Assembly: GCA_937892995.1 (NCBI GenBank)
Contig: CALBJS010000245.1
Coordinates: 1-14,451, forward strand
Direction of reading: 5' to 3'
DNA from: an uncultured Peptococcaceae bacterium
GTDB taxonomy: Bacteria > Bacillota > Desulfitobacteriia > Desulfitobacteriales > Syntrophobotulaceae
Length of the DNA: 14,451 nucleotides
This document shows positions 1 through 7,118 of the stretch, in pieces (the first letter of the stretch is position 1; each line of letters opens with the position of its first letter). A program made the translations under genes and the position numbers. The notes under the pieces are model-generated. The model saw only the letters and a list, made by a program, of their open reading frames with translations. It did no database searches and was not told the origin of the DNA.

Positions 1-1
1 C

Positions 2-133
2 GAGGACGACAGCGATGTTGTGACGGTCCACGACCCCCAGCCGCTCGGTCTCGTAACTAATGATAACTGGCAAGTTGGCAGCAATGTCGGCATTGAATTT
101 GATACTTCCAAAGCAGTCGTCCTCAATAATTAG
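2..133 (+). CDS. potA: C-terminal end of a PotA-like ABC transporter ATPase (partial)
   Basis: Only the last 43 codons are visible; the reading frame enters from the left edge and stops at TAG 131-133. The ending GIEFDTSKAVVLNN resembles the last strand of the TOBE domain of spermidine/putrescine or other PotA/MalK-type import ATPases, where a 'G..V.I.fdpedAVVL' ending is usual. This domain sits at the C-terminus of the cytoplasmic nucleotide-binding subunit and helps regulate transport. The rest of the gene, including all ATP-binding motifs, lies outside the window, so the substrate cannot be judged. Family assignment rests on a short motif; another TOBE-domain ABC ATPase is possible. Confidence 0.6.
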   Translation, partial: EDDSDVVTVHDPQPLGLVTNDNWQVGSNVGIEFDTSKAVVLNN

Positions 134-161
134 ACCTCCCTTCTTAACTCGGGAGGTCTTT
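132..161 (+). terminator. Rho-independent terminator after the PotA-like gene, possibly bidirectional
   Basis: A perfect 9-bp stem, AGACCTCCC (132-140) with GGGAGGTCT (151-159), has a 10-nt loop and starts inside the stop codon of the upstream gene. A short T-rich tail (TTTACACTTT) follows on the plus strand. The facing degV gene ends at 174, so the hairpin sits between two convergent genes and could stop transcription from both sides. Confidence 0.65.
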
Positions 162-173
162 ACACTTTATTGA

Positions 174-1016
174 CTATTCATACTGGATAACCGCACCAAC
201 TGTCCCCGGCCCGGTATGTACTCCGATTACCGGCCCGACCTGGGTAAAGATGGAGGCAGGAATTTGCAAAGCGTTTTCCAGTTTTTCTTTTAGATATGTG
301 CCTGCTTGTTGAGCTGCTCCATGGGCTACTCCGAATCTGAGCCCTTCCCTTCCTTTAGAGAGATCTTGAAAAGCCTGAACGATACTCTTCAAAGCCCTTT
401 CCTGACTACGAGCCTTGCCATAAGTATGGTAAATCCCTTCATCTCCAACCCTGACGATGGGCTTGATGTTCAGGAAAGTACCCATGATGCTGTGAACTTT
501 GCCTATCCTTCCACCTTTTTGTAAATACTCTAAGGTATCGAGGGTGAAAAGAGTTTCAATATTCGTCCTGGCCTTAGATAGTTTATCTAGAATATTATCG
601 GCATCGAGTCCCTCTCTGATAAGCCTAGTGGCCTCTAAGATCATCATTCCTATTCCTAAGCTTATAGTTTTAGAATCCACTAGATGGATCTTCCCTTTTA
701 GCTTCTCTTTAGCCAAGCGGGCTGCATTAAAGGTCCCACTCAATCCGGAAGAAATATGTATGGAGATAATCTCCTGATATTCCTCTAGCAGCTTACTATA
801 TAGACGAATAAAATCTTCGGGAGACGGCTGGGAAGTCTTGGGGAGCTCTTGTGCGTTTGTTAAACGCTTATAAAATTCTTCACTGGAAATCTCCCCATCA
901 TAGAGTTCCTGTTCCCCGAATAACAATTTAAGAGGAATAACATGAGCATCACATTCTCTCGTAAAAATTTCCGGAAGATCCGCGGTACTATCCGTCACTA
1001 ACGCAATTCTCTTCAT
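174..1016 (-). CDS. degV: DegV family fatty-acid-binding protein
   Basis: This 280-residue cytoplasmic protein has the full length of the DegV family. These proteins bind a fatty acid and, in FakAB systems, present it to the FakA kinase for phosphorylation. Visible marks are the N-terminal VTDSTADLP (7-14), the lipid head-group motif TSQPS (61-65), ISSGLSGT (88-95), the VDSKTISLG turn (113-121) and LEYLQKGGRIGKVHSIMG (162-179). A GTG start four codons upstream is possible, but its GTGAGG is better read as the ribosome binding site of the ATG at 1014-1016, six bases away. No fakA partner is in the window. The family is certain; the lipid carried is unknown. Confidence 0.93.
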   Translation of the reverse strand: MKRIALVTDSTADLPEIFTRECDAHVIPLKLLFGEQELYDGEISSEEFYKRLTNAQELPKTSQPSPEDFIRLYSKLLEEYQEIISIHISSGLSGTFNAARLAKEKLKGKIHLVDSKTISLGIGMMILEATRLIREGLDADNILDKLSKARTNIETLFTLDTLEYLQKGGRIGKVHSIMGTFLNIKPIVRVGDEGIYHTYGKARSQERALKSIVQAFQDLSKGREGLRFGVAHGAAQQAGTYLKEKLENALQIPASIFTQVGPVIGVHTGPGTVGAVIQYE

Positions 1017-1035
1017 AATCAGCCTCACTTTCCAG

Positions 1036-1095
1036 CTAATAAGATATTTTTATCCTTTTATCTATCCACCAGTCCAATTCAACAATTCCAATCAT
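1036..1095 (-). CDS. Possible 19-codon leader ORF upstream of degV
   Basis: An ORF encoding MIGIVELDWWIDKRIKISY lies in the degV leader. Its ATG (1093-1095) directly follows AGAGGTGAT, a good anti-16S match at somewhat short spacing, and it ends 19 bases before the degV start. It might be a translated leader or chance. I do not recognise the peptide. The rest of the 1029-1348 gap is AT-rich; apart from this ORF and the ridA-side terminator I see no other gene or convincing promoter in it. Confidence 0.22.
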   Translation of the reverse strand: MIGIVELDWWIDKRIKISY

Positions 1096-1274
1096 ATCAC
1101 CTCTTATAACTAAATAAAAGAATAAAATAGAAATCCTTGCCACAAGTTTGAAATAATAACCTGTCCCAACAAAAGTAAATCATTTTATTATCTTATTCAC
1201 TACATTTAACAATTATTCTTTTTCATTTTAGCCGCAGCCTTAGTTTATTGGCCGCCGTACTTAGATTTCTCAAC

Positions 1275-1314
1275 AAAAAAGACCTCTCTTCATTTGATAA
1301 TAAGCAAGAGGTCT
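1275..1314 (-). terminator. Rho-independent terminator of the triple-RidA gene
   Basis: On the minus strand an 8-bp stem, AGACCTCT (1314-1307) with AGAGGTCT (1287-1280), is followed directly by a run of six or more T (1280-1275 read in reverse). It begins 35 bases after the stop codon of the RidA-domain gene. Confidence 0.8.
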
Positions 1315-1348
1315 CTATAATTTATCCAGTTACAGTTACTAACTGCCA

Positions 1349-2515
1349 CTAAGCCCCCGGGACACCTAGATAAGCAGAACATGCTATTTCGAGATCATGA
1401 CCTTCATTTAATCTATTGATTTCAACGACATGGCGTACAGGGTAGCACTCTTTTTTAAAATACTCTTTGAAAACTTTATCAACTACGGGCAGATTAACCA
1501 TATTTCTTAAATATACTGTTGTCGTGTAGACCTGCGAGAAATCAGCCTCACCTTTGACTAGAATTGCTCTTATATTTTCAAGACATCTCCGAACCCGGGT
1601 TTCAAAATCCCCTTCCACCAATAATTGAGTCAACGGATCAAGGGGACGAACTCCCGAACAATAAACATACTCTCCAATTCGGACTCCTTGGGAGAATGGC
1701 CCTGTTGGAAGATGACCCCCTTTTGTCTTTAAGTATTCCTTCGGTCCAAGATAAGCCGAGCAATCTATTTCTATATCCTGCCCTCCAACAAGACGCGAGA
1801 TTTCAACTATTATCCGCAGGGGAAATTTCCCTTGTTGGAAATATTCCCTCATCACTTCATTGACAATAGGGCGATCTGCCATATTTCGAACATAGACCGT
1901 AGTAAAATACACATCTTTTAAAGTTGCTCCACCTTCAGCCAGAACCATTTTGAGATTCTCAAAACATTGCCTGACCCTCTGTCGGTAGTCTCCCTGCACT
2001 AACTCCTGCGTATCCGGATCAATGGCTCTTGCTCCTGAGCAGAAAACATATTGCCCGATTCTAACCGCCCGACTAATAGGTTCTGAAAGCATCTGCCCCT
2101 TCTCTATATTTAAGCATTGCACTTCCTCCCCCGGCTCTGGCACATAAGCAGAACAGACAATCTCGATTTCGTGATTATCCATTAGTCTGGAGATTTCTAC
2201 TATTACTCTGCTTGGAAATCGACCTTCATTAAAATACTCTCGGAATACTTCATCCACTGCCGGTTTATCTGCCATATTCCTCAAGTAAACACAGGCACTG
2301 AAAACATCTTCTAAAGAAGCATTACCCTTTTTAAGAACCGCTTTAAGGTTATCCAAGGTACACCGAATTTTTGTTTTAAAATCTCCTGTTACAGGCAGAT
2401 CGGAATCAGGATGAACCGGCCGGGCACCTGCACAAAATAAGTATTTCCCAACCTTTACACCTTGTGAATAAACTCCTCTAGGGGTTTGAGCATCTTTGGT
2501 AAATAGAAACTGCAT
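1349..2515 (-). CDS. Triple-domain RidA/YjgF (Rid family) fusion protein
   Basis: The 388-residue protein consists of three consecutive Rid/YjgF/L-PSP domains (about 1-127, 133-257 and 262-388). Each has a 'G.Y.fC.GaR..dP' N-terminal motif, a 'VY.RNM...p.v..v..EYF' helix and a 'R..VEI.RL...eIeI.CSAY' C-terminal strand. Single-domain Rid proteins of about 125 residues form trimers whose active sites lie between subunits, and RidA hydrolyses reactive enamine/imine intermediates. The key arginine (R105 in E. coli RidA) is kept in all three units (R103, R234, R361). The residue matching RidA Glu120 is V120, D251 and A378, so true RidA deaminase activity is doubtful and a Rid2-like role is more likely. 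The ATG at 2515 follows GGAGGG at seven bases. It appears monocistronic, with its own terminator. Confidence 0.9.
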   Translation of the reverse strand: MQFLFTKDAQTPRGVYSQGVKVGKYLFCAGARPVHPDSDLPVTGDFKTKIRCTLDNLKAVLKKGNASLEDVFSACVYLRNMADKPAVDEVFREYFNEGRFPSRVIVEISRLMDNHEIEIVCSAYVPEPGEEVQCLNIEKGQMLSEPISRAVRIGQYVFCSGARAIDPDTQELVQGDYRQRVRQCFENLKMVLAEGGATLKDVYFTTVYVRNMADRPIVNEVMREYFQQGKFPLRIIVEISRLVGGQDIEIDCSAYLGPKEYLKTKGGHLPTGPFSQGVRIGEYVYCSGVRPLDPLTQLLVEGDFETRVRRCLENIRAILVKGEADFSQVYTTTVYLRNMVNLPVVDKVFKEYFKKECYPVRHVVEINRLNEGHDLEIACSAYLGVPGA

Positions 2516-2549
2516 CTTTTATCCCTCCACTAAATAATAAGCTATTTAT

Positions 2550-2577
2550 ATCATAACTAAAAAAAAGGAAAGGGCAA
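2550..2577 (-). promoter_or_regulatory. Candidate sigma-A promoter of the triple-RidA gene
   Basis: Reading the minus strand, TTGCCC (2577-2572) and TATGAT (2555-2550) are separated by 16 bases. The start codon lies 35 bases downstream of the -10. The -35 matches 4 of 6 and the -10 matches 5 of 6 consensus bases. Confidence 0.45.
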
Positions 2578-2579
2578 GG

Positions 2580-2672
2580 TTAGAAGCTAAGTTGGAGCAA
2601 GATCTCTATCCAATCAAGAGCTTTGGCTTTGTCCCAATTATACTTGTTCATCCTCTGCTTTAACTCTTCCAT
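2580..2672 (-). CDS. Possible 30-residue ORF or gene remnant between kinase and RidA gene
   Basis: The 148 bases between the kinase stop and the RidA promoter read openly in a frame shifted from the kinase. The frame enters from inside the kinase 3' end and runs to TAA at 2580-2582. Its last 30 residues start at ATG 2670-2672 (MEELKQRMNK...) and end in ...ALDWIEILLQLSF, which looks like a charged amphipathic helix pair and not random sequence. The segment before this ATG (EEKLKEITGKKGIT) is also protein-like. AAAGGG lies seven bases before the ATG. I do not recognise the family. It may be a tiny real protein or the 3' remnant of a degraded gene. Confidence 0.35.
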   Translation of the reverse strand: MEELKQRMNKYNWDKAKALDWIEILLQLSF

Positions 2673-2730
2673 CGTAATACCCTTTTTTCCGGTAATCTCC
2701 TTCAATTTTTCTTCTTGCCCTTTCCATTTC

Positions 2731-4236
2731 TTATTGTTTACGAATATGCGGGAAAATATTTAAATCCACTTCAAACCAGAACTCAACTCCGTCTTCTACA
2801 TTATCGCAACCATACCGGTTATGGTGAAGTTCCTGAATAGCACGGACAATCGACAGACCTAGACCTGTTGCACCTTTTGCTCTGTTCCTTGCTTTATCAA
2901 CTTTATAAAAGCTGGTCCAGATTTTATCGAGATCTTCCGGGGAAATCTGAGCTCCTGAATTAAAAACGCTGACTCTAGCCTTATCTCCTACTTGCTCAAC
3001 CTTGACCTTAATCAGCCTTAGATCATCGACATGGTTAAGAGCATTAATTAGATAGTTAACTACGATTTGTTCGATGCGATCAAGATCGGCATTGACTATG
3101 AGGCCCTCCCTCAGTTCGCTAAGAAGTTCAATGTTCTTTTCCTTAAGGAGAAGGGCCTTTTTTCTGAGAATATAATCTACTAATTGGGATAAATCAAAAT
3201 CCGTCTTCTCCAAACGAGCATATCCTGTATCAATTTGAGAAAGGTCTAAAAGTTGCTTGACAAGTTTATTCATCTTAGCACTTTCATCGATAATTACGTC
3301 ACAATAAAAATTCTTATCGTCTTCATTTTCATTGACATTGACTTTTAGTCCTTCGGCATACCCCTGGATTAAAGCAATTGGAGTCTTCAACTCATGGGAG
3401 ACATTGGAGATAAATTCCTTTCTGAGCTCATCAATTTTCCTTTCTTTCTCGATATCTTCCATCAATTTCTCATTAGCCTCCTGGAGTTCAGTAATCGACT
3501 TTTCCAGCTGATCGGAAAGGGAATTAATGCTCTGCCCTAGTTCTCCCAACTCATCATGGGTTTTGACTGCGTATTTCTTAGAGAAATCCAATTTGACCAT
3601 CCCTTGGGCAATCTCATTTAATTGAAGGATGGGCTTAGTGAACTTATCCGCAAAGAAGAAGATAATCAATAATCCTGTAAGAATAGTTAGCAAGCCTGTA
3701 AGCATAAAAAACTTATTGGCTATCTGGGCACTTTCCTGGATAGCTATTACTGGGGTACTAAGAAAAACAGAATCCCCGTTATTCAGAATACCTACTAAAT
3801 TAATAAACTCCGTATTTAACCTTGGATCTGCAGCCTTCTCGATTAACGGCCGCTCAGGAGATGCTTTTTGAGCTTTTTCAATGATTGAAATCTCCGGCCT
3901 GAAAGGAGCTTCCCCATGACGGGGCGGCTTTAGAGGCTTATGGAAGAAACTTTCCTCTTTTAAAGAGGAATTATATTTGATATTTTCCGAAGAGTCCAGA
4001 ATAATAATATGGAGACCTTCTGTTCTTTCCAATTTCTCTAGGTCTAATAACAATTCAAAAGGTTCTCCCGTATAGGATTCATTTATCTTTTCATAACTTT
4101 CCTTCAAGGTATTTTCCTTATTAAGATAATAGTACTTCACAAGGAACTGATCGTTTAAAAACCAGGACATTAAAACATAAAGAACAATTAGTCCGCTCAT
4201 AGCCGCGAAAAGTTTGAGTTTTAAAGATGATTTCAT
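2731..4236 (-). CDS. Membrane sensor histidine kinase (PhoR/VanS-like)
   Basis: This 501-residue kinase has two membrane helices (about 8-29 and 175-197) enclosing an extracytoplasmic sensor of roughly 145 residues. A HAMP linker (about 198-250), a short coiled coil, the HisKA domain with phospho-acceptor H281 in SNVSHELKTP, and an HATPase domain follow. The N-box is VVNYLINALNHV (392-403). The D-box region reads VFNSGAQIS, the 'NSG' variant common in Firmicutes cell-envelope kinases. The second glycine box is GATGLGLSIV (455-464). Its ATG overlaps the regulator's TGA as ATGA, and GAGGTGGAG serves as ribosome binding site, so the pair is translationally coupled. The signal sensed cannot be told from sequence. 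Confidence 0.95.
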   Translation of the reverse strand: MKSSLKLKLFAAMSGLIVLYVLMSWFLNDQFLVKYYYLNKENTLKESYEKINESYTGEPFELLLDLEKLERTEGLHIIILDSSENIKYNSSLKEESFFHKPLKPPRHGEAPFRPEISIIEKAQKASPERPLIEKAADPRLNTEFINLVGILNNGDSVFLSTPVIAIQESAQIANKFFMLTGLLTILTGLLIIFFFADKFTKPILQLNEIAQGMVKLDFSKKYAVKTHDELGELGQSINSLSDQLEKSITELQEANEKLMEDIEKERKIDELRKEFISNVSHELKTPIALIQGYAEGLKVNVNENEDDKNFYCDVIIDESAKMNKLVKQLLDLSQIDTGYARLEKTDFDLSQLVDYILRKKALLLKEKNIELLSELREGLIVNADLDRIEQIVVNYLINALNHVDDLRLIKVKVEQVGDKARVSVFNSGAQISPEDLDKIWTSFYKVDKARNRAKGATGLGLSIVRAIQELHHNRYGCDNVEDGVEFWFEVDLNIFPHIRKQ

Positions 4237-4916
4237 TTCTCCACCTCAAACCTATAGCCAAGACCTCTTACAGTTTGGATAAAGTCTCCTTTAGTCCCTA
4301 GTTTATATCTCAGCCTTTTAATATGAGTATCTACCGTACGGGCATCACCATAATAATCATAATCCCAAACTGAATTAAGAATCTGTTCGCGGGAAACAGC
4401 TAAATTTTCATTTTCGACCAAATAGAGGAGTAGTTCAAATTCCTTGGGACTTAACTCTATTCTTGCTCCCTCGATAGTTACTACCCGTCTGTTTTTATCA
4501 ATCTCCAGACCATCAATATTCTTAACTACTACCTCCTTCTTGGCTGTCCTTCTAAGAAGGGCCTGAACTCTGGCCACGAGAATCAAGGGCCTAAAAGGTT
4601 TCGTAACATATTCATCCGCTCCCAGGTCGAAACCAAATAATTCGTCCGTCTCTTCAGCCTTGGCCGTCAACATAATAATGGGTACTTTAGAAGTTTTTCT
4701 TATTTCCCGACAAACAGTCCACCCATCTAACCCCGGCATCATGACATCTAAGATTACCAGACTGATATTCTTGCCGGATTGGAAGATTTCTAAAGCTTGC
4801 TTACCGTCCTCAGCTTCTATAACGGTGTAGCCTTCCTTTTTCAAAAAATCAGAAATAAGCTTTCTCATTCTTGGTTCATCATCTGCTATAAGTATTTTAA
4901 CAAGAGCCATAATCAT
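4233..4916 (-). CDS. OmpR/PhoB-family response regulator
   Basis: The protein has 227 residues. The receiver domain (about 6-120) shows the acidic pair D12/D13, phospho-acceptor D57 (VILDVMMPGLDGW), T84 and K106. A winged-helix DNA-binding domain (about 135-225) carries ELSPKEFELLLYL, the recognition helix DARTVDTHIKRLRYKL and the closing wing TVRGLGYRF. It is the partner of the kinase that follows with a 4-base overlap. The ATG at 4916 is preceded by GGGGAGAGG; a second ATG two codons later (4910) is equally possible. Targets are unknown; the neighbouring DUF4405 gene is a natural candidate. Confidence 0.96.
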   Translation of the reverse strand: MIMALVKILIADDEPRMRKLISDFLKKEGYTVIEAEDGKQALEIFQSGKNISLVILDVMMPGLDGWTVCREIRKTSKVPIIMLTAKAEETDELFGFDLGADEYVTKPFRPLILVARVQALLRRTAKKEVVVKNIDGLEIDKNRRVVTIEGARIELSPKEFELLLYLVENENLAVSREQILNSVWDYDYYGDARTVDTHIKRLRYKLGTKGDFIQTVRGLGYRFEVEK

Positions 4917-5011
4917 CCTACCTCTCCCCTAGTACCTAATAATCTAAAGCCTAGTGAAATTTTAGCTTTTAGGATAGTAATGAACCAATACTTCAAATAT
5001 CTATTGGGATT

Positions 5012-5039
5012 ATTATACATTAGGTATTTAATTTGACAA
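5012..5039 (-). promoter_or_regulatory. Sigma-A promoter of the two-component operon
   Basis: On the minus strand TTGTCA (5039-5034) and a perfect TATAAT (5017-5012) are 16 bases apart, giving a leader of about 90 bases before the response regulator. It begins 16 bases past the stop of the DUF4405 gene, so the kinase/regulator pair can be transcribed independently of it. Confidence 0.75.
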
Positions 5040-5054
5040 TGCCCATAACCTATT

Positions 5055-5474
5055 CTAATTTGAGGGGCTTAACTTTCCCCTGTCACCGAAAGAATCGCCG
5101 CTACCATGTATTCTTTCACCAGGAAAATTACCTCTTCCACCTTTATCATCTATTTCACTGGAAGTATTAATGAAATAACAAACTCCTGCTGTAACTAGAA
5201 TGGTAAGAACCAGAGTAAGTACTTTAACCTTGTTACTCCATATCTTCCTGGAGATTACCGATATCCATTTTACATGCCTTAGAAGGTGCAAGAGGATTAT
5301 TCCTGCCATTAGATACCCGGTCCAAATATGAAGGGGTTTAAAATTAACGCTTGTCAAGAAAGCCATAGCGAAGCTTGGTTTGAGATGTAAGATTATCCCG
5401 GTTGCCATACAAACCAAAGAAAACATAAACATTGAGGCATCAAGAAAGTAATTTTTTTCAGCATCAGAAAACAT
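5055..5474 (-). CDS. DUF4405-type small membrane protein (cytochrome b-like fold)
   Basis: About 139 residues with three predicted membrane helices (roughly residues 12-30, 47-67 and 84-103) and a soluble Gly/Asp/Ser-rich tail. The core PLHIWTGYLMAGIILLHLLRHVKWI is typical of DUF4405, which resembles short di-haem cytochrome b subunits. The intramembrane histidines (H30, H49, H63 and H67 from this start) are plausible haem ligands, but haem binding is inferred. I chose the ATG at 5472-5474 because GAAAGG lies nine bases ahead of it; the ATG three codons earlier directly abuts that site. It lies upstream of a two-component pair in the same direction, suggesting a membrane or redox link. Confidence 0.75.
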   Translation of the reverse strand: MFSDAEKNYFLDASMFMFSLVCMATGIILHLKPSFAMAFLTSVNFKPLHIWTGYLMAGIILLHLLRHVKWISVISRKIWSNKVKVLTLVLTILVTAGVCYFINTSSEIDDKGGRGNFPGERIHGSGDSFGDRGKLSPSN

Positions 5475-5596
5475 AAATTCCATCCTTTCAGGAAGTAAAT
5501 ATTTAGCTCTATTCTAACCAGGTTTTATGACAATCGTGTGAACAATATCTTACAGCTTTGTGAAAGTTGATTGATTAAAACGCACTAAACTATGAA

Positions 5597-5634
5597 TAAA
5601 AAAGAGGCTATTCCTTTCATAAATAGACCTCTTT
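5597..5634 (-). terminator. Rho-independent terminator of the ferritin-like gene
   Basis: AAAGAGG (5601-5607) pairs with CCTCTTT (5628-5634), and CTATT (5608-5612) with AATAG (5622-5626), giving a 12-bp stem with one bulged base. On the minus strand the stem runs into TTTTTTATT. It lies 30 bases beyond the stop of the ferritin-like gene and closes the minus-strand cluster. Confidence 0.85.
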
Positions 5635-5663
5635 CTATCGCTATTCTCTTTAGTTAATAATTA

Positions 5664-6092
5664 TTAACCATGTTTTCTACAACATAGCTTAGTAAAATAA
5701 TATAAGAACCAGACCGCATGATTCTGTTCATCGGCAGCGGCTCTTTTAAAATGTTCTTTGATATAAGGATCTTCAGCTTTTTCTGCAATATCAAGATAGA
5801 AGTCTACAGTCTCCTGTTCATCTTTAAGTGCCGCTTCTAATCCTTCCCTGAAGGCTCTCGGACATGGTTCGGTAATCCCGGGAGAAGGCTTCGTTCCTGT
5901 TATCGTTGTGTAAATCTGCGAGAAGGTTTGAAAGTGACGTAACTCATCTTGCCTAATCTCTAGGATAACTTTTTTTTCCTCTTCGGTGGCAGCTATTTTG
6001 GCTAGATAGCCGTAACACTGGATCGCACTATATTCTCCATTAATCGCTTTGGCTATATCCTGAATCAAACCCGGACCATTATTGTGATACAT
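5664..6092 (-). CDS. Ferritin-like (rubrerythrin-type) diiron protein
   Basis: This 142-residue protein forms a four-helix ferritin-like domain with the expected diiron ligands: E20, E50..H53 (DELRH), E92 or E94 (DEQETV) and E122..H125 (DEQNH). Family members handle peroxide or store iron in anaerobes, but this one lacks the C-terminal rubredoxin zinc ribbon of classical rubrerythrin. It ends with KLCCRKHG. An in-frame TTG 26 codons upstream exists, but GAGGG seven bases ahead of the ATG at 6092 supports the shorter form. It is the last gene of the minus-strand metal/Fe-S cluster, which fits iron or oxidative-stress handling. The exact reaction is not determinable. Confidence 0.85.
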   Translation of the reverse strand: MYHNNGPGLIQDIAKAINGEYSAIQCYGYLAKIAATEEEKKVILEIRQDELRHFQTFSQIYTTITGTKPSPGITEPCPRAFREGLEAALKDEQETVDFYLDIAEKAEDPYIKEHFKRAAADEQNHAVWFLYYFTKLCCRKHG

Positions 6093-6125
6093 TTCCAATC
6101 CCTCGCTTACCTTTCTAATTTGTAT

Positions 6126-6131
6126 ATTATA
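6126..6131 (-). promoter_or_regulatory. Candidate -10 element of the ferritin-like gene
   Basis: A perfect TATAAT on the minus strand lies 33 bases before the preferred start. No good -35 is seen at 16-18 bases, so this is a weak or activator-dependent promoter at best. Confidence 0.35.
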
Positions 6132-6173
6132 CAGGTAAGATGGGCCGAAAGTGTTAGTGGACAACAACAATTC

Positions 6174-6632
6174 TTAATCCTTATGGGTTTCAAGATCCTC
6201 ACATTCAGTATGACACTTTTTTTTATTACAGCTTATCATTGTCGAACCACAATGTTTACATGTTCTCTGCTTTTGTTCAACAGATGCTTCAGTTTCATCA
6301 CCACAAGACCTGCACCTGAACTTGCAAATATTTCTAGTATAGCGACCCCCGCCGACTGAGATGGCCTTCCCTTCAGTTAAGGCAACAGCTACCTTCCTTC
6401 GTGCCTCATCGATGATATTTTGAAAAGTCTGTCTGGAAACCTCCATCCTCTTGGCACATCCTGCTTGGGTAAGTTTCTCAATATCCTTAAGCCTCATCGC
6501 TTCCAACTCTTCTACTTTCAAGCGGATTTCGTCTACATCCTCAAAACGCTTACAATTACCTTTAGGGCACGGCAAAAAATAAGTGTCTTCAGGGATGAAT
6601 TCAACTCTTCTCCATTTTACCGGCCTAGCCAT
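6174..6632 (-). CDS. DUF134 (UPF0251) putative DNA-binding protein, long form with zinc-ribbon tail
   Basis: The protein has 152 residues starting MARPVKWRRVEFIP, the DUF134 signature. The sigma-like helix-turn-helix covers about 40-80 (VEELEAMRLKD...KRMEVSRQTFQNIIDEARRKVA), followed by LTEGKAISVGGG. The C-terminal tail is cysteine-rich (C103, C107, C110, C125, C128, C135, C140, C144), consistent with a zinc ribbon or other metal site. The ATG at 6632 is preferred over an in-frame GTG three codons upstream because AGGTGA lies five bases before it. It follows a shorter paralogue by 78 bases. DUF134 genes often neighbour NifX-like and MinD/ferredoxin genes in anaerobes, so a local regulatory role is inferred. 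Confidence 0.88.
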   Translation of the reverse strand: MARPVKWRRVEFIPEDTYFLPCPKGNCKRFEDVDEIRLKVEELEAMRLKDIEKLTQAGCAKRMEVSRQTFQNIIDEARRKVAVALTEGKAISVGGGRYTRNICKFRCRSCGDETEASVEQKQRTCKHCGSTMISCNKKKCHTECEDLETHKD

Positions 6633-6663
6633 CCCGCTCACCTACAATACCCTGATATTTCAT
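6625..6663 (-). CDS. Possible 12-codon upstream ORF overlapping the DUF134 start
   Basis: ATG (6661-6663) is preceded by GAGGTG at seven bases, a better-placed ribosome binding site than that of the DUF134 gene itself. The peptide MKYQGIVGERDG ends at TAG (6625-6627), which lies just inside the DUF134 reading frame, two bases past its ATG. This arrangement would allow translational coupling of DUF134 to the leader peptide. Confidence 0.35.
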   Translation of the reverse strand: MKYQGIVGERDG

Positions 6664-6710
6664 TACAAATCACCTCATGCGATAAAAAACTTTAAATTCT
6701 AACCATGAAA

Positions 6711-7076
6711 TTACGTGAAATTTTTTTTGCGTTTTCCGTGTTGGGGTCTCCTACAGTGGCCACATTTCTTGATTTCAAGATCTCCCGTACATACGGAATA
6801 GTTTCCACCTTCGATCTTTAACCTTTTCCCCTCAACCAAGCTTTCAGCAATCTTTTTCCTGGCATCATTGTAAATCCTCTGGACAGTCGAACGAGCTACT
6901 TCCATTCTTTCGGCACACCGTTCCTGATCAAATCCTTGGTGATCGATTAAACGTATTGTTTCAAATTCTTCGATACTCATGATGACCGTATCCTTAGGGC
7001 CGGTATTCTTAACAGGAGCATAGAGGTCATATTCCGGAAGACCGCAAACTAACCGTCTTTTAATCGGCCTTGACAT
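6711..7076 (-). CDS. DUF134 (UPF0251) putative DNA-binding protein, short form
   Basis: The protein has 121 residues with the DUF134 start MSRPIKRRLV and the same helix-turn-helix layout as its neighbour (EEFETIRLIDHQGFDQ.RCAERMEVARSTVQRIYNDARKKIAESLVEGK, about 36-84). Its tail is shorter, with C96, C105 and C108 and a basic end (HGKRKKNF), so any metal site differs from the long paralogue. The ATG at 7076 is favoured over a GTG three codons upstream because AGGTGGG precedes it at four to five bases. It probably regulates neighbouring Fe-S/NifX-like genes; this is inference from the DUF134 context, and the operator is unknown. Confidence 0.87.
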   Translation of the reverse strand: MSRPIKRRLVCGLPEYDLYAPVKNTGPKDTVIMSIEEFETIRLIDHQGFDQERCAERMEVARSTVQRIYNDARKKIAESLVEGKRLKIEGGNYSVCTGDLEIKKCGHCRRPQHGKRKKNFT

Positions 7077-7109
7077 GATTCCCACCTACTTAAACTCTTT
7101 GTATTCTTA

Positions 7110-7118
7110 ATTATAACA
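7110..7118 (-). promoter_or_regulatory. Candidate extended -10 promoter of the DUF134 pair
   Basis: The minus strand reads TGTTATAAT (7118-7110), a full extended -10, 33 bases before the DUF134 start. There is no recognisable -35. It overlaps the distal arm of the upstream gene's terminator. Confidence 0.45.

Noticed and set aside
5653..5668. Perfect 16-bp palindrome GTTAATAATTATTAAC at the end of the ferritin-like gene
   Set aside because: It overlaps the stop codon, consists almost only of A and T, and the proper terminator lies just beyond; likely chance.
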